DNA from: Kiritimatiellia bacterium
GTDB taxonomy: Bacteria > Verrucomicrobiota > Kiritimatiellia > JAQICX01
DNA length: 56,630 nucleotides
Direction of reading: 5' to 3'
Assembly (NCBI GenBank): GCA_027858345.1
Contig: JAQICX010000098.1
Span: forward strand, 1 to 56,630
Shown here one piece after another: positions 18,426 to 27,105 of the stretch. The translations under genes and the position numbers were made by a program. Each line of letters begins with the position of its first letter. Position 1 is the stretch's first letter. The notes beneath the pieces are model-generated. The model was not told the origin of the DNA and ran no database searches. It saw only the letters and a program-made list of their open reading frames with translations.

Positions 18426-18450
18426 AACTATGTCAAAAAGCTAGGTAAAA

Positions 18451-18699
18451 TTAAACTGTAGCGTAAACGCTAACTAGCTTACCTTCTTTTTCAAATTTTA
18501 CTACACCGTCAATCAATGAAAAAAGAGTATCATCTTTTCCTCTTTTAACGTTGCTGCCCGGAGCAAATTTTGTTCCTCTTTGACGAACAAGAATAGATCC
18601 TGCTGATACTTCTTGACCAGCATAGCGTTTTATGCCAAGCATTTTAGGGTTACTATCGCGACCGTTTTTTGCGGAACCACCACTTTTCTTATGTGCCAT
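18451..18699 (-). CDS. rpmA: 50S ribosomal protein L27
   Basis: 82 residues. Starts [19 protein letters not shown], the conserved N-terminus that reaches the peptidyl transferase centre, followed by [19 protein letters not shown] and the [10 protein letters not shown] segment. No cleavable N-terminal extension. GGAG precedes ATG. It lies 24 bases after rplU. Confidence 0.97.
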   Translation of the reverse strand: MAHKKSGGSAKNGRDSNPKMLGIKRYAGQEVSAGSILVRQRGTKFAPGSNVKRGKDDTLFSLIDGVVKFEKEGKLVSVYATV

Positions 18700-18723
18700 A
18701 ACTAAACTCCAATTTCTTTCAGA

Positions 18724-19038
18724 CTAAGCTGAAATGCTTTCTACTTTTAAAACTGTCAATTTCTGTCTGTGACCAACCTTACGAGAATAGCCTTTTCTTC
18801 GCTTTTTCTTAAAGTTAATTACTTTAACACCTTTAGTTTGTTCTACAATTGATGTAGTTACAGTGCTTCCCTCAACAACAGGTGTTCCAACCTTTAGCTC
18901 TTTCCCATCTGAAACAGCCAAAACACTAAGCTCAACTTTTGTTCCAGCTTCGCCTTCAATCTTTTCAACAGAAAGTGTATCGTTGTCTTTAACTAAATAC
19001 TGCTTTCCGCCTGTCTCTATAACAGCGTAAATATCCAT
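18724..19038 (-). CDS. rplU: 50S ribosomal protein L21
   Basis: 104 residues from MDIYAVIETGGKQYLV, the universal L21 start. The C-terminal FKKKRRKGYSRKVGHRQKLT is the rRNA-binding signature. AAGGAAA precedes this ATG; the longer frame upstream belongs to the leader. Transcription probably begins near 19207 (promoter 19214-19242), leaving a leader of about 170 bases in which regulation could reside. Confidence 0.96.
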   Translation of the reverse strand: MDIYAVIETGGKQYLVKDNDTLSVEKIEGEAGTKVELSVLAVSDGKELKVGTPVVEGSTVTTSIVEQTKGVKVINFKKKRRKGYSRKVGHRQKLTVLKVESISA

Positions 19039-19213
19039 AACAATTTCCTTCAATATATATATTTCAATAAAAACTATAATCCTTGACATATAACTCAAAA
19101 GGTAGCCAAGCTTTGATCGGGAACAAGGCTGCCATGCAGAAAACATAGTTTAAAACTAAATGTCCAACTGCAAATACAAAAATTCCACGAGAAATATCGT
19201 CAAACAAACGGGT

Positions 19214-19242
19214 AAAATATTATAAACACATAATTTTGTCAA
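19214..19242 (-). promoter_or_regulatory. Promoter for rplU-rpmA-obgE
   Basis: TTGACA (19237-19242), 17-base spacer, TATTTT (19214-19219). Perfect -35 and 4 of 6 at -10, placed in the only sizeable gap upstream of rplU. Confidence 0.55.
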
Positions 19243-19381
19243 TATCTAATTCTCTTTTTTGGGCTTTTTCTCTATAATCCAATACATTCAAAGAAAAAAA
19301 TCAAATCAGATGAATGGTTGGTTGGTTCGGTGTCCACTCATATCGCTGGCGAAAGACAACTCTTATCTCTTCCCCTTTCCT

Positions 19382-19437
19382 GTACGGGCGAAAAATCTTT
19401 CGCCCCTACTTTCCAGCGAAAAATCTTTCGCCCCTAC
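19382..19437. repeat. Two tandem GTAG-head REP palindromes
   Basis: GTACGGGCGAAAAATCTTTC then GCCCCTAC, followed six bases later by a second copy lacking its left flank (GCGAAAAATCTTTCGCCCC). Core AAAGATTTTT read from the GTAG side. Located just past rnr. Confidence 0.85.
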
Positions 19438-19477
19438 TTTCCAACGCTTCACCATTTAATTCTGCTGGATCCGCCAG

Positions 19478-21586
19478 CTATGCCAAATTAAAATCAATTT
19501 TACGGTCGTTAAAGTCAACCCTGACAGGAATAACCTTAACCTTGTCACCCATCGTATATGACTTCTTACCATCACTCATTGTCTGCTTTGCTCTACTATA
19601 ACGTGCATAAGAATCTGATACTTCAGATACATGAATTAACCCTTGCAACATCAAATCAGGCAACTCAACAAACATACCAAAAGCAACAACCTTCACAACC
19701 ACCGCATCAAAAACTTGTGGTTCAGCCTGCTTCATAGCTTCATCAAGATATCTATACTTCTTTATCTCCAAAAGAGACTTCTCGGCAGCAGCAGACTGAA
19801 ATTCAGTGTTAGTTGCAGAAATTGCAATTGCAGAAAGTTCTTTCTTCTTATAGATTGCTCCCCCTGCCTCCTTGACAGCACCCTTATCTTTTATCAATAT
19901 AGCTGCCAACTGCCTGTGAGCAATCAGGTCAGGATACCTTCTGATTGGTGATGTGAAATGCTGATAGAATGTCTTTGCAAGTCCATAATGACCGCTTGAT
20001 TCAGCTGAATATACAGCTCGATTCATGCTCTTAAGAACCGCCAATGCAATATGATGAAAAAATGGGTCATCCTTAACACTAAGCAAAAACTTTGCCAAAT
20101 TTTTCTGATTATTCAAATCACCAGGAGCAAATCCGAAGAATAACAGTTGTTCTGTTAAATCCGCGATTTTTTCTTCATTAGGTGGCTCATGCAGACGAGC
20201 AATCGTTGGACAATTATGCTTATGCAGTTTTTTGGCAACACACTCATTGGCAAGAATCATTGCTTCTTCAACCAACTGATGAGATATATCATTAGGCACA
20301 ACATGAAAACCTGTCATAAGACCTTCTTCATTGATAGTCATTTCAACTTCAGGAATATCAAGATTCAATGCAAACCGATCATACCTCAACTTACGTAACT
20401 GCTGGGATAACTTGCTTAGGTCGCAAACCAGCTTCTTCACAGCTGGAGTCTCTGATTTTCCTACTCTATTTTCCAAAATATCCAATGCATTCTCATAAGT
20501 CAAACGCCTATCAGAACAAATCACTGTCTTAGCAAATGTTGCATCAATAATCTCTGCATCATCATCAACTGTGATGAAAGCAGAAAATGCCAGACGTTCA
20601 ACACCAGGATTCAAACTACAAATGCCATTTGACAACTGCTCAGGCAACATAGGAACAACCTTATCAACCAGATAAGTACTATTTCCTCTCAAAAAAGCTT
20701 CCTGATCTAGAGCTGTTTGCGGACGCACAAAGTGACTGACATCAGCAATGTGAACACCAAGAATTCTGTTACCATTTTTATCTTTACCCAATGACAATGC
20801 ATCATCAAAGTCTCTTGCAGTAACAGGGTCAATTGTAACAGTCAATTCATTTGTCCAGTCAAGTCTTGTCCCAGGCAGATCCATTAAAGCAGAAACACTT
20901 TCAGCTTCAGCAAGAACATCCTGAGGAAACTCTTCAGGCAACTCATATTCCTTAACAATTGCAATTGTATCAAGAGATGGATCTGTTGACTTACCAAGTA
21001 TATCAACAATCTCTGCTAAAGGCTCATGCCTTACTCTCTTCCATTCCACTAACCGAATTAGAACTCGATCGCCAACTGTAGCACCCTTATCATCCATTAC
21101 TCTAAAATCTCTGTTGTAACCGGAGTTCAGTGGAATAACATAAAAGTCATTCTCTACCTTAGCAAAAGTCCCAACAATATCATGACGGTTTCGCTCTTCA
21201 ACATTCACAACTTTGCCTTCAGCACCTTTTGGACTGTTAATTGTGTTAGGATAAATTCTAACAAGAACCTTATCCTTTGGTAGAGCAATCCCCATTTCTT
21301 CTCTGCTGATGAAAACCTTCTTTTCACCATTAGCAACGAGACCATTACCAGATCTCATAATATCCAAACGCCCCGTAATCATCCATTCCTGGTTTGGCAA
21401 GCTATACTGATGTCCATCAACAACACTCAGTTCGCCATCATGAGCAAGTTCTCTAAGAACTTTCTTCAATTGTTTTCTATCTTTGCCTCTAATATGTAGA
21501 GCCATTCCAATGTCATTATAAGACAAAGTAACATCACTATTTCCTTTGTATAGCGATATAATATTTCCTTTTAAATTCTTAATCAT
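19478..21586 (-). CDS. rnr: Ribonuclease R
   Basis: 702 residues. 3'-5' exoribonuclease for structured RNA, also engaged in trans-translation mRNA decay. Two N-terminal cold-shock-like regions (to ~205), the RNB domain with the metal-binding aspartates in TIDPVTARDFDDALSL (near residue 252) and a C-terminal S1 domain (about 615-702, VVVKVVAFGMFVEL...GLIHVSE). It lacks the long lysine-rich tail of the E. coli protein. The gene ends directly in repeat DNA. Confidence 0.93.
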   Translation of the reverse strand: MIKNLKGNIISLYKGNSDVTLSYNDIGMALHIRGKDRKQLKKVLRELAHDGELSVVDGHQYSLPNQEWMITGRLDIMRSGNGLVANGEKKVFISREEMGIALPKDKVLVRIYPNTINSPKGAEGKVVNVEERNRHDIVGTFAKVENDFYVIPLNSGYNRDFRVMDDKGATVGDRVLIRLVEWKRVRHEPLAEIVDILGKSTDPSLDTIAIVKEYELPEEFPQDVLAEAESVSALMDLPGTRLDWTNELTVTIDPVTARDFDDALSLGKDKNGNRILGVHIADVSHFVRPQTALDQEAFLRGNSTYLVDKVVPMLPEQLSNGICSLNPGVERLAFSAFITVDDDAEIIDATFAKTVICSDRRLTYENALDILENRVGKSETPAVKKLVCDLSKLSQQLRKLRYDRFALNLDIPEVEMTINEEGLMTGFHVVPNDISHQLVEEAMILANECVAKKLHKHNCPTIARLHEPPNEEKIADLTEQLLFFGFAPGDLNNQKNLAKFLLSVKDDPFFHHIALAVLKSMNRAVYSAESSGHYGLAKTFYQHFTSPIRRYPDLIAHRQLAAILIKDKGAVKEAGGAIYKKKELSAIAISATNTEFQSAAAEKSLLEIKKYRYLDEAMKQAEPQVFDAVVVKVVAFGMFVELPDLMLQGLIHVSEVSDSYARYSRAKQTMSDGKKSYTMGDKVKVIPVRVDFNDRKIDFNLA

Positions 21587-21686
21587 AAATTTCTTTCTTT
21601 TTTAATTTCTAAATTTCATTCAAGAACACAATACATAGAATTTTACTCACTACATGAACCACATTCTATATTGCTTCCCTTTTCCC

Positions 21687-21735
21687 GTACGGGCGAAAAA
21701 TCTTTCGCCCCTTCTCGCTGGCGAAAGCCAGCTCA
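21687..21735. repeat. REP palindrome plus GCTGGC-GCCAGC palindrome
   Basis: CGTACGGGCGAAAAATCTTT then CGCCCC, followed by CTCGCTGGCGAAAGCCAGC: the same bipartite arrangement as 10256-10302. A TTAATCTTAACCTTTACC hexamer run follows up to the peptidase stop. Confidence 0.8.
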
Positions 21736-21758
21736 CTCTCTTAATCTTAACCTTTACC

Positions 21759-23126
21759 TTACTGGCTTCTCGCCAGCAACATTCCCGTATAAATAAAACC
21801 ATTCTTAAATGATTCTACAGGGAACGACTCATTAGGTGCATGAATCTTATCTCCCTCAGTGGAAAACCCAACTAACAGAGGTTGCGCCCCTGTCACCTCC
21901 TGCAGCGATGATATAATAGGTATAGATGCACCTTCCCATAAAAACTTTGCACTCTTACCTGTTATATCCTCAAGAATCCCTTTTGCCGTTTCAATCAATT
22001 CGCCATCCATACTTAAATGAAACCCAACACCATGAGCTGCACCATCTTCAACAACCGTTCTCAAAACAGGATTCGCATTTTCCATTACATGCTTTGTTGC
22101 ATTCCTCAGCACATCAGCAGGATTCTGCCCCGGAACAAGTCTAATTGAAATTTTAGCCATTGCTTCAGCAGGAATAATTGTTTTAGACCCATCACCACTA
22201 TATCCAGACGAAATGCCATTCACGCACAAATTAGGACGAAAACCAATTCGTTCAGCCTGCCCTCGTCCATTTTCGCCACCATCAGGATAAACATTATAAA
22301 TTGATTTATACTTATCTCTATCAACCTCATTGCTATCCATGGCATGCATTAGCTCTTTCTCGGATGCATCTTTGATATTATCATAGAAACCCGAAATTGC
22401 AACACTGCCATCGGAATTATAAAAGGTTGAAATAAGCTTGCAGATTTCCTCCGCAGGATTCACAGCCACACCACCATGCACACCTGAATGAAGATCATGA
22501 GACGCACCATACATTTTGATAGTAAACGATGCCATACCACGCAATCCCATAACAATTGCGGGATCATCTTCCGGGGTCAAGGTTGTGTCGGCAACCATAA
22601 GAATATCGGCTTGAAGCAACTCTTTCAAAGAGTCTAATTTTGCTGTAAGCCCTACGCTGGCATTCTCCTCACTGCCATCCAATAGCACTTTAACGCTATT
22701 CCTTAACAAATTATTATTTTTTAAATACTCAATAGCCTTTAAGAATGAAAAGAACTGTCCTTTATCATCAGCAACACCCCGTGCATAAATTCGTCCATCT
22801 TTAATAACAGGCTCAAATGGATCTGTCTTCCATAACTCAATTGGATCTACAGGCATAACATCATAATGACCATAGAAAAGAACCGTCGGCAGCGACTCAT
22901 CACCCACATATTCAGCAAAAACAGATGGCAATTCTTCCGTCTCTATAATATACGAATTAAGTCCAATACTCGACATATAATCCACAAGATAATCAGCGCA
23001 ATGGCGACACTCCTCCTTTTTGCTATAATCATTGCTGACACTTTCAATCCTCAACAACTCAAACAGCTGCTCCAGATACTCACTCTCATTCTCAAAATAT
23101 ACTTTTTCTAAATCTTTTTTAATCAT
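21759..23126 (-). CDS. M20-family dipeptidase/metallopeptidase
   Basis: 455 residues from MIKKDLEKVYF. Cleaves dipeptides or acylated amino acids in the cytoplasm. Metal-site motifs: LFYGHYDVMP (His, Asp), GVADDKGQ (bridging Asp), LDGSEENASVG (catalytic Glu pair), VADTT and a C-terminal HAPNE histidine. The inserted dimerisation domain contains GAAHGVGFH-type histidines. A TTG-led frame four codons longer exists; the ATG is preferred. No signal peptide. Confidence 0.85.
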   Translation of the reverse strand: MIKKDLEKVYFENESEYLEQLFELLRIESVSNDYSKKEECRHCADYLVDYMSSIGLNSYIIETEELPSVFAEYVGDESLPTVLFYGHYDVMPVDPIELWKTDPFEPVIKDGRIYARGVADDKGQFFSFLKAIEYLKNNNLLRNSVKVLLDGSEENASVGLTAKLDSLKELLQADILMVADTTLTPEDDPAIVMGLRGMASFTIKMYGASHDLHSGVHGGVAVNPAEEICKLISTFYNSDGSVAISGFYDNIKDASEKELMHAMDSNEVDRDKYKSIYNVYPDGGENGRGQAERIGFRPNLCVNGISSGYSGDGSKTIIPAEAMAKISIRLVPGQNPADVLRNATKHVMENANPVLRTVVEDGAAHGVGFHLSMDGELIETAKGILEDITGKSAKFLWEGASIPIISSLQEVTGAQPLLVGFSTEGDKIHAPNESFPVESFKNGFIYTGMLLARSQ

Positions 23127-23225
23127 CTCTCTTACCAATTCATTTTAAAATCAATATCACCCAAACTATATCATTATAAAAATACAACCGCAAGCGCAAA
23201 CCAACCAACCAAAGAAAAACCTCAA

Positions 23226-23366
23226 TTTTTCGGTTGGACACAGCTTTGACAGCATATTCGTCGGTCACCGACCGACGCTACAACCGTTAATTTCACAATA
23301 AACCATTAAACTGCACGTTTCATACTGTAACGGCGGTCGTTGACCGCCTAAAAATTATATGAAAAA
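23226..23366. mobile_element. Partial composite element F with REP pair
   Basis: Left end TTTTTCGGTTGGAC and a REP pair at 23259-23349 (arms CGGTCACCGACCGACGCTAC and CTGTAACGGCGGTCGTTGAC) align closely with element A, including the spacer (AACCATTAAACTGCAC). After GACCGCCTAAAA it passes into the GC-rich repeat and the conserved TTATCACC end is absent. Confidence 0.6.
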
Positions 23367-23370
23367 GATG

Positions 23371-23485
23371 AAAGGGGAATCTCCAATGAAAGGAATACCC
23401 CTCCGTCTCGCTTCGCTCGCCACCTCCTCCCGCAGAACGGGACTAGCAAAACGCTAGCCGGGGAGGAGCTTTGGCGGACTAGGGT
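23371..23485. repeat. GC-rich CTCCTCCCC repeat, copy 2 (inverted)
   Basis: Reads GGAATACCCCTCCGTCTCGC at the left, CTCCTCCCGCAGAACGGGAC in the middle and GGGGAGGAGCTTTGGCGGAC at the right: the inverse of copies 1 and 3 including the flanking CCTAGTCCGCCAAAGC. Confidence 0.8.
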
Positions 23486-23702
23486 TTATTTGCAGCATCA
23501 GCGTCTGTAGCCGACCTCCGCAGAGGTCGGAAAAATGTTGAATTATAATACGACGACTGTAGTCACGCAAGGCTAAGAAAAGTTTCTTAGGGCTGACAGC
23601 CCTAGACAACATAGCCTAAGGTAAGCGACCAACGGGTGAGGGGGCTCGCGTGCGAAAGCTTTTCAAATTATTAATTGTTAATTTTTAATTGAGAATTGAA
23701 AA

Positions 23703-24371
23703 TCACACTTGCCAGTTGATGGGTTGTTTCCCTTTTTCAAGGAGATATTCATTGATTTGATTGAAGTGGTCACATCCAGCAAATCCACGATACACAGACA
23801 GTGGTGATGGATGAGCACTCTCAAGAATCAGGTGCTTGCTTGCATCAATCAATTTAACCTTTTTGCGGGCATTCCCACCCCAAAGAACAAACACAACATT
23901 TTCTTTCTCATCGCTAACCAGCTTGATAATAGAGTTGGTAAACTTTTCCCATCCGTGTTTTGCATGCGAGTTAGGTTCGCCATCACGCACAGTCAAAGTT
24001 GCATTAAGCATAAGAATTCCCTGCTCTGCCCAGCTGGTTAACTCTCCATGTGATGGAATCTGAAAATCAGTTGAACGATTCAACTCTTTATACATATTCA
24101 CAAGTGATGGAGGTGGTTTTATTCCCTGCTGCACAGAAAAACATAATCCATGAGCCTGATTTGGTCCATGATACGGATCCTGTCCCAACAAAACAATTTT
24201 AACATCATCAAAAGAGGTCGTGTTAAGGGCATTGAAAATAAGTTCCTGAGGAGGATAAACAGTTTTGCTCTCTATCTCCTCTTCAACAAAATTCATAAGA
24301 TTCAAAAAGTATTCCTTTTCAATCTCTTTTGCAAGTTTCTGCTGCCAATCATTATTTAATGGAATGTTCAT
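23703..24371 (-). CDS. ung: Uracil-DNA glycosylase, family 1
   Basis: 222 residues from MNIPLNNDWQQKLAKE. Removes uracil from DNA. Catalytic water-activating motif GQDPYHGPNQAHGLCFSV (near residue 65) and the minor-groove loop HPSPLSVYRGF near residue 190; FVLWGG strand also present. Longer in-frame starts (24434, 24476) lie inside a GTGACAAAGTGAC repeat shared with 11709-11776, so they are rejected. Confidence 0.93.
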   Translation of the reverse strand: MNIPLNNDWQQKLAKEIEKEYFLNLMNFVEEEIESKTVYPPQELIFNALNTTSFDDVKIVLLGQDPYHGPNQAHGLCFSVQQGIKPPPSLVNMYKELNRSTDFQIPSHGELTSWAEQGILMLNATLTVRDGEPNSHAKHGWEKFTNSIIKLVSDEKENVVFVLWGGNARKKVKLIDASKHLILESAHPSPLSVYRGFAGCDHFNQINEYLLEKGKQPINWQV

Positions 24372-24426
24372 ATGTTGGTTAAATAACTCGTAGTTCTTTT
24401 TGCGTTTAGTTTTTTTGTCCACAACG

Positions 24427-24493
24427 TCAACCATGTCCACCCGTCCTGTGTTTCTGACCCAGTAACTTAGTGACAAAGTGACTCAATGAGATC
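24427..24493. repeat. GTGACAAAGTGAC-type repeat, copy 2
   Basis: Aligns with 11709-11776. It extends the ung reading frame upstream without coding for conserved sequence. Confidence 0.75.
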
Positions 24494-24632
24494 AAAAGAT
24501 ACGAAACTCTTCTCTATTTCTTCGCTAGCTTGCCAAACCTTATCTTTTAATTCTTAACTCGGCGAACAGAGCGAGGCATCTTAGCACGGCTGACGTAGTC
24601 AGCCCTTAACCTTTACCTTAATCTTAATCTTC

Positions 24633-25901
24633 TTATTTGATTGTCTTAATCCCGCCCATATATGGAACGATAGCATCAGGAAGAACGATTGAGCCATCTT
24701 CCTGTTGACCATTCTCAATGATTGCAACCATAAGTCTTGGCAAGGCAACACCAGAGCCGTTAAGAGTATGAACAAACTGATTTTTTCCAGCTTCATCTTT
24801 ATACTTTATGCTGGCACGTCTTGCCTGAAAGTCTTCAAAGTTACTACATGAAGAAACTTCAAGCCAGGCATCCTGACCAGGAGCCCACAATTCAATGTCA
24901 TAACATTTTGCAGCTGCAAAACTGATATCGCCTGTGCATAGTTCCAGAATTCGATAGTGCAATCCAAGAGCCTTCAAAACATCTTCAGCATTATCAAGCA
25001 GAGATTCAAGTTCATCATATGAGGTCTCTGGTTTAACAAACTTAACCATTTCAACTTTGTCAAACTGATGAACTCTGATAAGCCCCCTATTCACTTTACC
25101 AGCAGCCCCAGCCTCTCTTCTGAAACATGGAGTATATGCTGTCAAACATACAGGAAGCTCTTTGTCAATGATGTCCTGACGATAAAAGTTTGTTACAGGC
25201 ACCTCAGCAGTAGGAATAAGATATAAGCCATCTTCTGTTGTCTTATACATATCATCTTCCATCTTAGGAAGCTGACCGGTACCAGTCATTGAAGCTGCAT
25301 TACAAACAAAAGGTGGCAACATTTCTGTATAACCATGTTTGTCTACATGCATATCCAACATAAACTGAATCAATGCACGCTGCAGACGTGAACCCATGCC
25401 TAAAAGCAACGGAAAACCTGAACCGGTAATTTTTGTTCCACGTTCAAAGTCAAACATTCCAAGATTTTCACCAAGTGTAACATGATCCTTTGGTTCAAAA
25501 TCAAATGTCTCAGCTTCGCCAACTGTCTTTGCCACACGATTTGCACTCTCATCTTTGCCGACAGGAATTGTTTTGCAAGGTACATTTGGTATTTTAAGCA
25601 GAAGATTCTGAAATGATTCTTCAATCTCTTTTGCATCTTGATCCAACTTAGCAATTTCAACACCCAAATCTTTCATTTGATTTTGGATTTCTGTTGTATC
25701 TTCACCATTGCGTTTTTTTAAACCAATCTGTTTTGACACTGTATTTCTTTGACTTTTCAGTTGTTCAACTTCTGTCAAAAGCACACGTCTTTTTTTGTCA
25801 GCTTCGATAAAATCATCCAACACCTTTGTATCAGCATTTCTATTAATTAGTCCTTCGCGAACCTCAGCTTCGTTATCTCTTATTCTCTTGATGTCTAACA
25901 T
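24633..25901 (-). CDS. serS: Seryl-tRNA synthetase
   Basis: 422 residues from MLDIKRIRDNEAEVREGL. N-terminal coiled-coil arm (about 30-100) that holds tRNA-Ser, then class II catalytic motifs: motif 2 in CFRREAGAAGKVNRGLIRVHQF and motif 3 in NGSGVALPRLMVAIIENGQ. The frame extends 35 codons further but the ATG used matches the family start and follows AAGGGG. A hexamer run TTAACCTTTACCTTAATC lies just past the stop. Confidence 0.96.
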   Translation of the reverse strand: MLDIKRIRDNEAEVREGLINRNADTKVLDDFIEADKKRRVLLTEVEQLKSQRNTVSKQIGLKKRNGEDTTEIQNQMKDLGVEIAKLDQDAKEIEESFQNLLLKIPNVPCKTIPVGKDESANRVAKTVGEAETFDFEPKDHVTLGENLGMFDFERGTKITGSGFPLLLGMGSRLQRALIQFMLDMHVDKHGYTEMLPPFVCNAASMTGTGQLPKMEDDMYKTTEDGLYLIPTAEVPVTNFYRQDIIDKELPVCLTAYTPCFRREAGAAGKVNRGLIRVHQFDKVEMVKFVKPETSYDELESLLDNAEDVLKALGLHYRILELCTGDISFAAAKCYDIELWAPGQDAWLEVSSCSNFEDFQARRASIKYKDEAGKNQFVHTLNGSGVALPRLMVAIIENGQQEDGSIVLPDAIVPYMGGIKTIK

Positions 25902-26324
25902 ACTATTATAATTCCCCTTAAAATGATTAAAAACTTGAAAGCACCTTTTACCAAAATTCACACATCTTTGCAATCTTTTTCCACTATATGAAAAACATAA
26001 CCTCATTTTTTTGGCTGAGAACTATTCTCAGTCGGTCAACGACCGACGCTACAGGAGTTGACTCCAATATCAATCTATAAATTTAATATTTCTTGCATTA
26101 AACATGAGCCCATAGTCAAGACAAGCTTCGTGTGAATTATTAAAATTTGTTAAGATAACTAAAAAATATGTTGCTAAAATAATAGTTTTTTGATTTAATG
26201 ACGCTATAAAGTAAAATTTAACAAAGACTGTTATACAGTATTACATTAGAATACCCTAAGCTATACGTTACAATCAAAACTATGGCAAAATTAATATAAA
26301 AGAATAGATCAGGAGACGACAATC
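25902..26324. other. Gap between divergent serS and toxin-antitoxin genes
   Basis: 423 bases. Holds a possible left end of a composite element (TTTTTTTGGCTGAG, about 26005) with half a REP pair (26030-26054), then AT-rich DNA that must contain the promoter of the antitoxin. I see no gene and no convincing operator. Confidence 0.5.
26030..26054. repeat. Single REP arm, CTACAG head
   Basis: AGTCGGTCAACGACCGACGC followed by TACAG, the left-arm form of the REP pairs without its partner. Confidence 0.75.
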
Positions 26325-26537
26325 ATGCTTACCCTAGAAGTGGAAAAGGAAGTTCTGAATTTGAATCCAGAAGATAAAATTCATTTAGCAGAAATGATTC
26401 TTGATAGTTTGGCCAAGCCTGATTCAAAGACAGAAAAAAAATGGGTTAAAGAATCTGAAAGCAGATATGCAGCTTATAAACAAAATAGAACAAGTGGTAT
26501 TCCTTTAAGCGAGATTAAGAAGAGATATGAAAAATGA
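26325..26537 (+). CDS. Antitoxin, TIGR02574/PF09720-type addiction module component
   Basis: 70 residues. LNLNPEDKIHLAEMILDSLAKPDS near residue 12 and the C-terminal DKIHL/EIKKRY features match the small helical antitoxins that accompany RelE/ParE toxins. AGGAG stands nine bases before ATG. Its stop overlaps the toxin start (ATGA). Intact although the toxin gene is interrupted. Confidence 0.8.
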   Translation: MLTLEVEKEVLNLNPEDKIHLAEMILDSLAKPDSKTEKKWVKESESRYAAYKQNRTSGIPLSEIKKRYEK

Positions 26538-27089
26538 ATATAATTTTGCTACCACCATCAGATACAGAACTTGATGAAGCAATTGAATATTATAATAGTC
26601 AACAAAAAGATCTTGGCTATCAATTTTATGAAGAATTCATAAAAGCTACAAACATGGTAAAGAACTATCCTAGGGTTTACTGTTTAATGTGAGATTGCGT
26701 ATATTTTTGTGCTAAGATGATTTCGCCTTTAGCTCGCTAAAGGTAACTCATTGCAGTGCAAAAAGATGCGTGATACCGCATTACGGATTCATAAATTGTA
26801 TGAATTTTATATTATAGTTCGTCTGCAAGCTTTTTGGTCAAAACATGCCTAAAGCCTTGCACTTTAGTATGAAAAATAAAGTATTAATATTTACTAATAA
26901 GTTAGTTATGAATTAAACAGGATGCCCTATCCTAAGACTTGGCGACAAGTTGGCAAGCATACTCATAGAATTAACATTAAAAGATTTCCATATCTATTCT
27001 TATATGTCATAGATGACAATAATATCCTTATTACCTGTATTGCACATCAACATAGAACCCCAAGCTATTATGTTGATAAAATATATTAA
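26534..27089 (+). pseudogene. RelE/ParE-type toxin gene split by a MITE
   Basis: The first 46 codons (MNIILLPPSDTELDEAIEYY...) read to KNYP, then sequence changes abruptly and a stop follows. After 255-262 bases the frame resumes with KTWRQVGKHTHRINIKRF... and ends at 27089 in CIAHQHRTPSYY, the typical C-terminal of RelE/ParE toxins. Joining the two parts after one copy of the repeated TATCCTA gives an uninterrupted 97-residue toxin, the usual size. The toxin is therefore inactivated by a recent insertion. Confidence 0.8.
26673..26927. mobile_element. 255-bp MITE inside the toxin gene
   Basis: Ends GGGTTTACTGTTTAAT and (inverted) GGGCATCCTGTTTAAT match at 13 of 16 positions. It is flanked by TATCCTA at 26666-26672 and 26928-26934 (7 bp, or 8 counting the shared preceding C). 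The interior has no open frame. The family is not assigned; a full-length transposon with these ends is expected elsewhere in the genome. Confidence 0.75.
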
Positions 27090-27105
27090 CCAACATTAAG
27101 AATAA

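Larger units (their letters stand above)
19039..19477. other. rplU leader and REP-bearing rnr-rplU gap
   Basis: 439 bases without a gene. From the rplU side: a probable untranslated leader to about 19207, the promoter 19214-19242, then two REP palindromes (19382-19437) and a GCTGGATCCGCCAGC palindrome beside the rnr stop. Confidence 0.6.
23127..23702. other. Repeat cluster between M20 peptidase and ung
   Basis: No gene seen. From left: a TTTTTCGGTTGGAC end (23226), a REP pair (23259-23349), an inverted CTCCTCCC repeat (23371-23485), a single REP with CTGTAG head (23506-23531, arms CCGACCT/AGGTCGG), a GGGCTGACAGCCC palindrome (about 23610-23623) and AT-rich words up to ung. Confidence 0.7.

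Noticed and set aside
25902-26006. 35-residue extension of serS
   Set aside because: Not part of the family; the MLDIKRIRDN start has its own ribosome site.
26673-26927. Group II intron or riboregulator inside the toxin gene
   Set aside because: Too short and has inverted ends plus a target-type duplication, which fit a MITE better.
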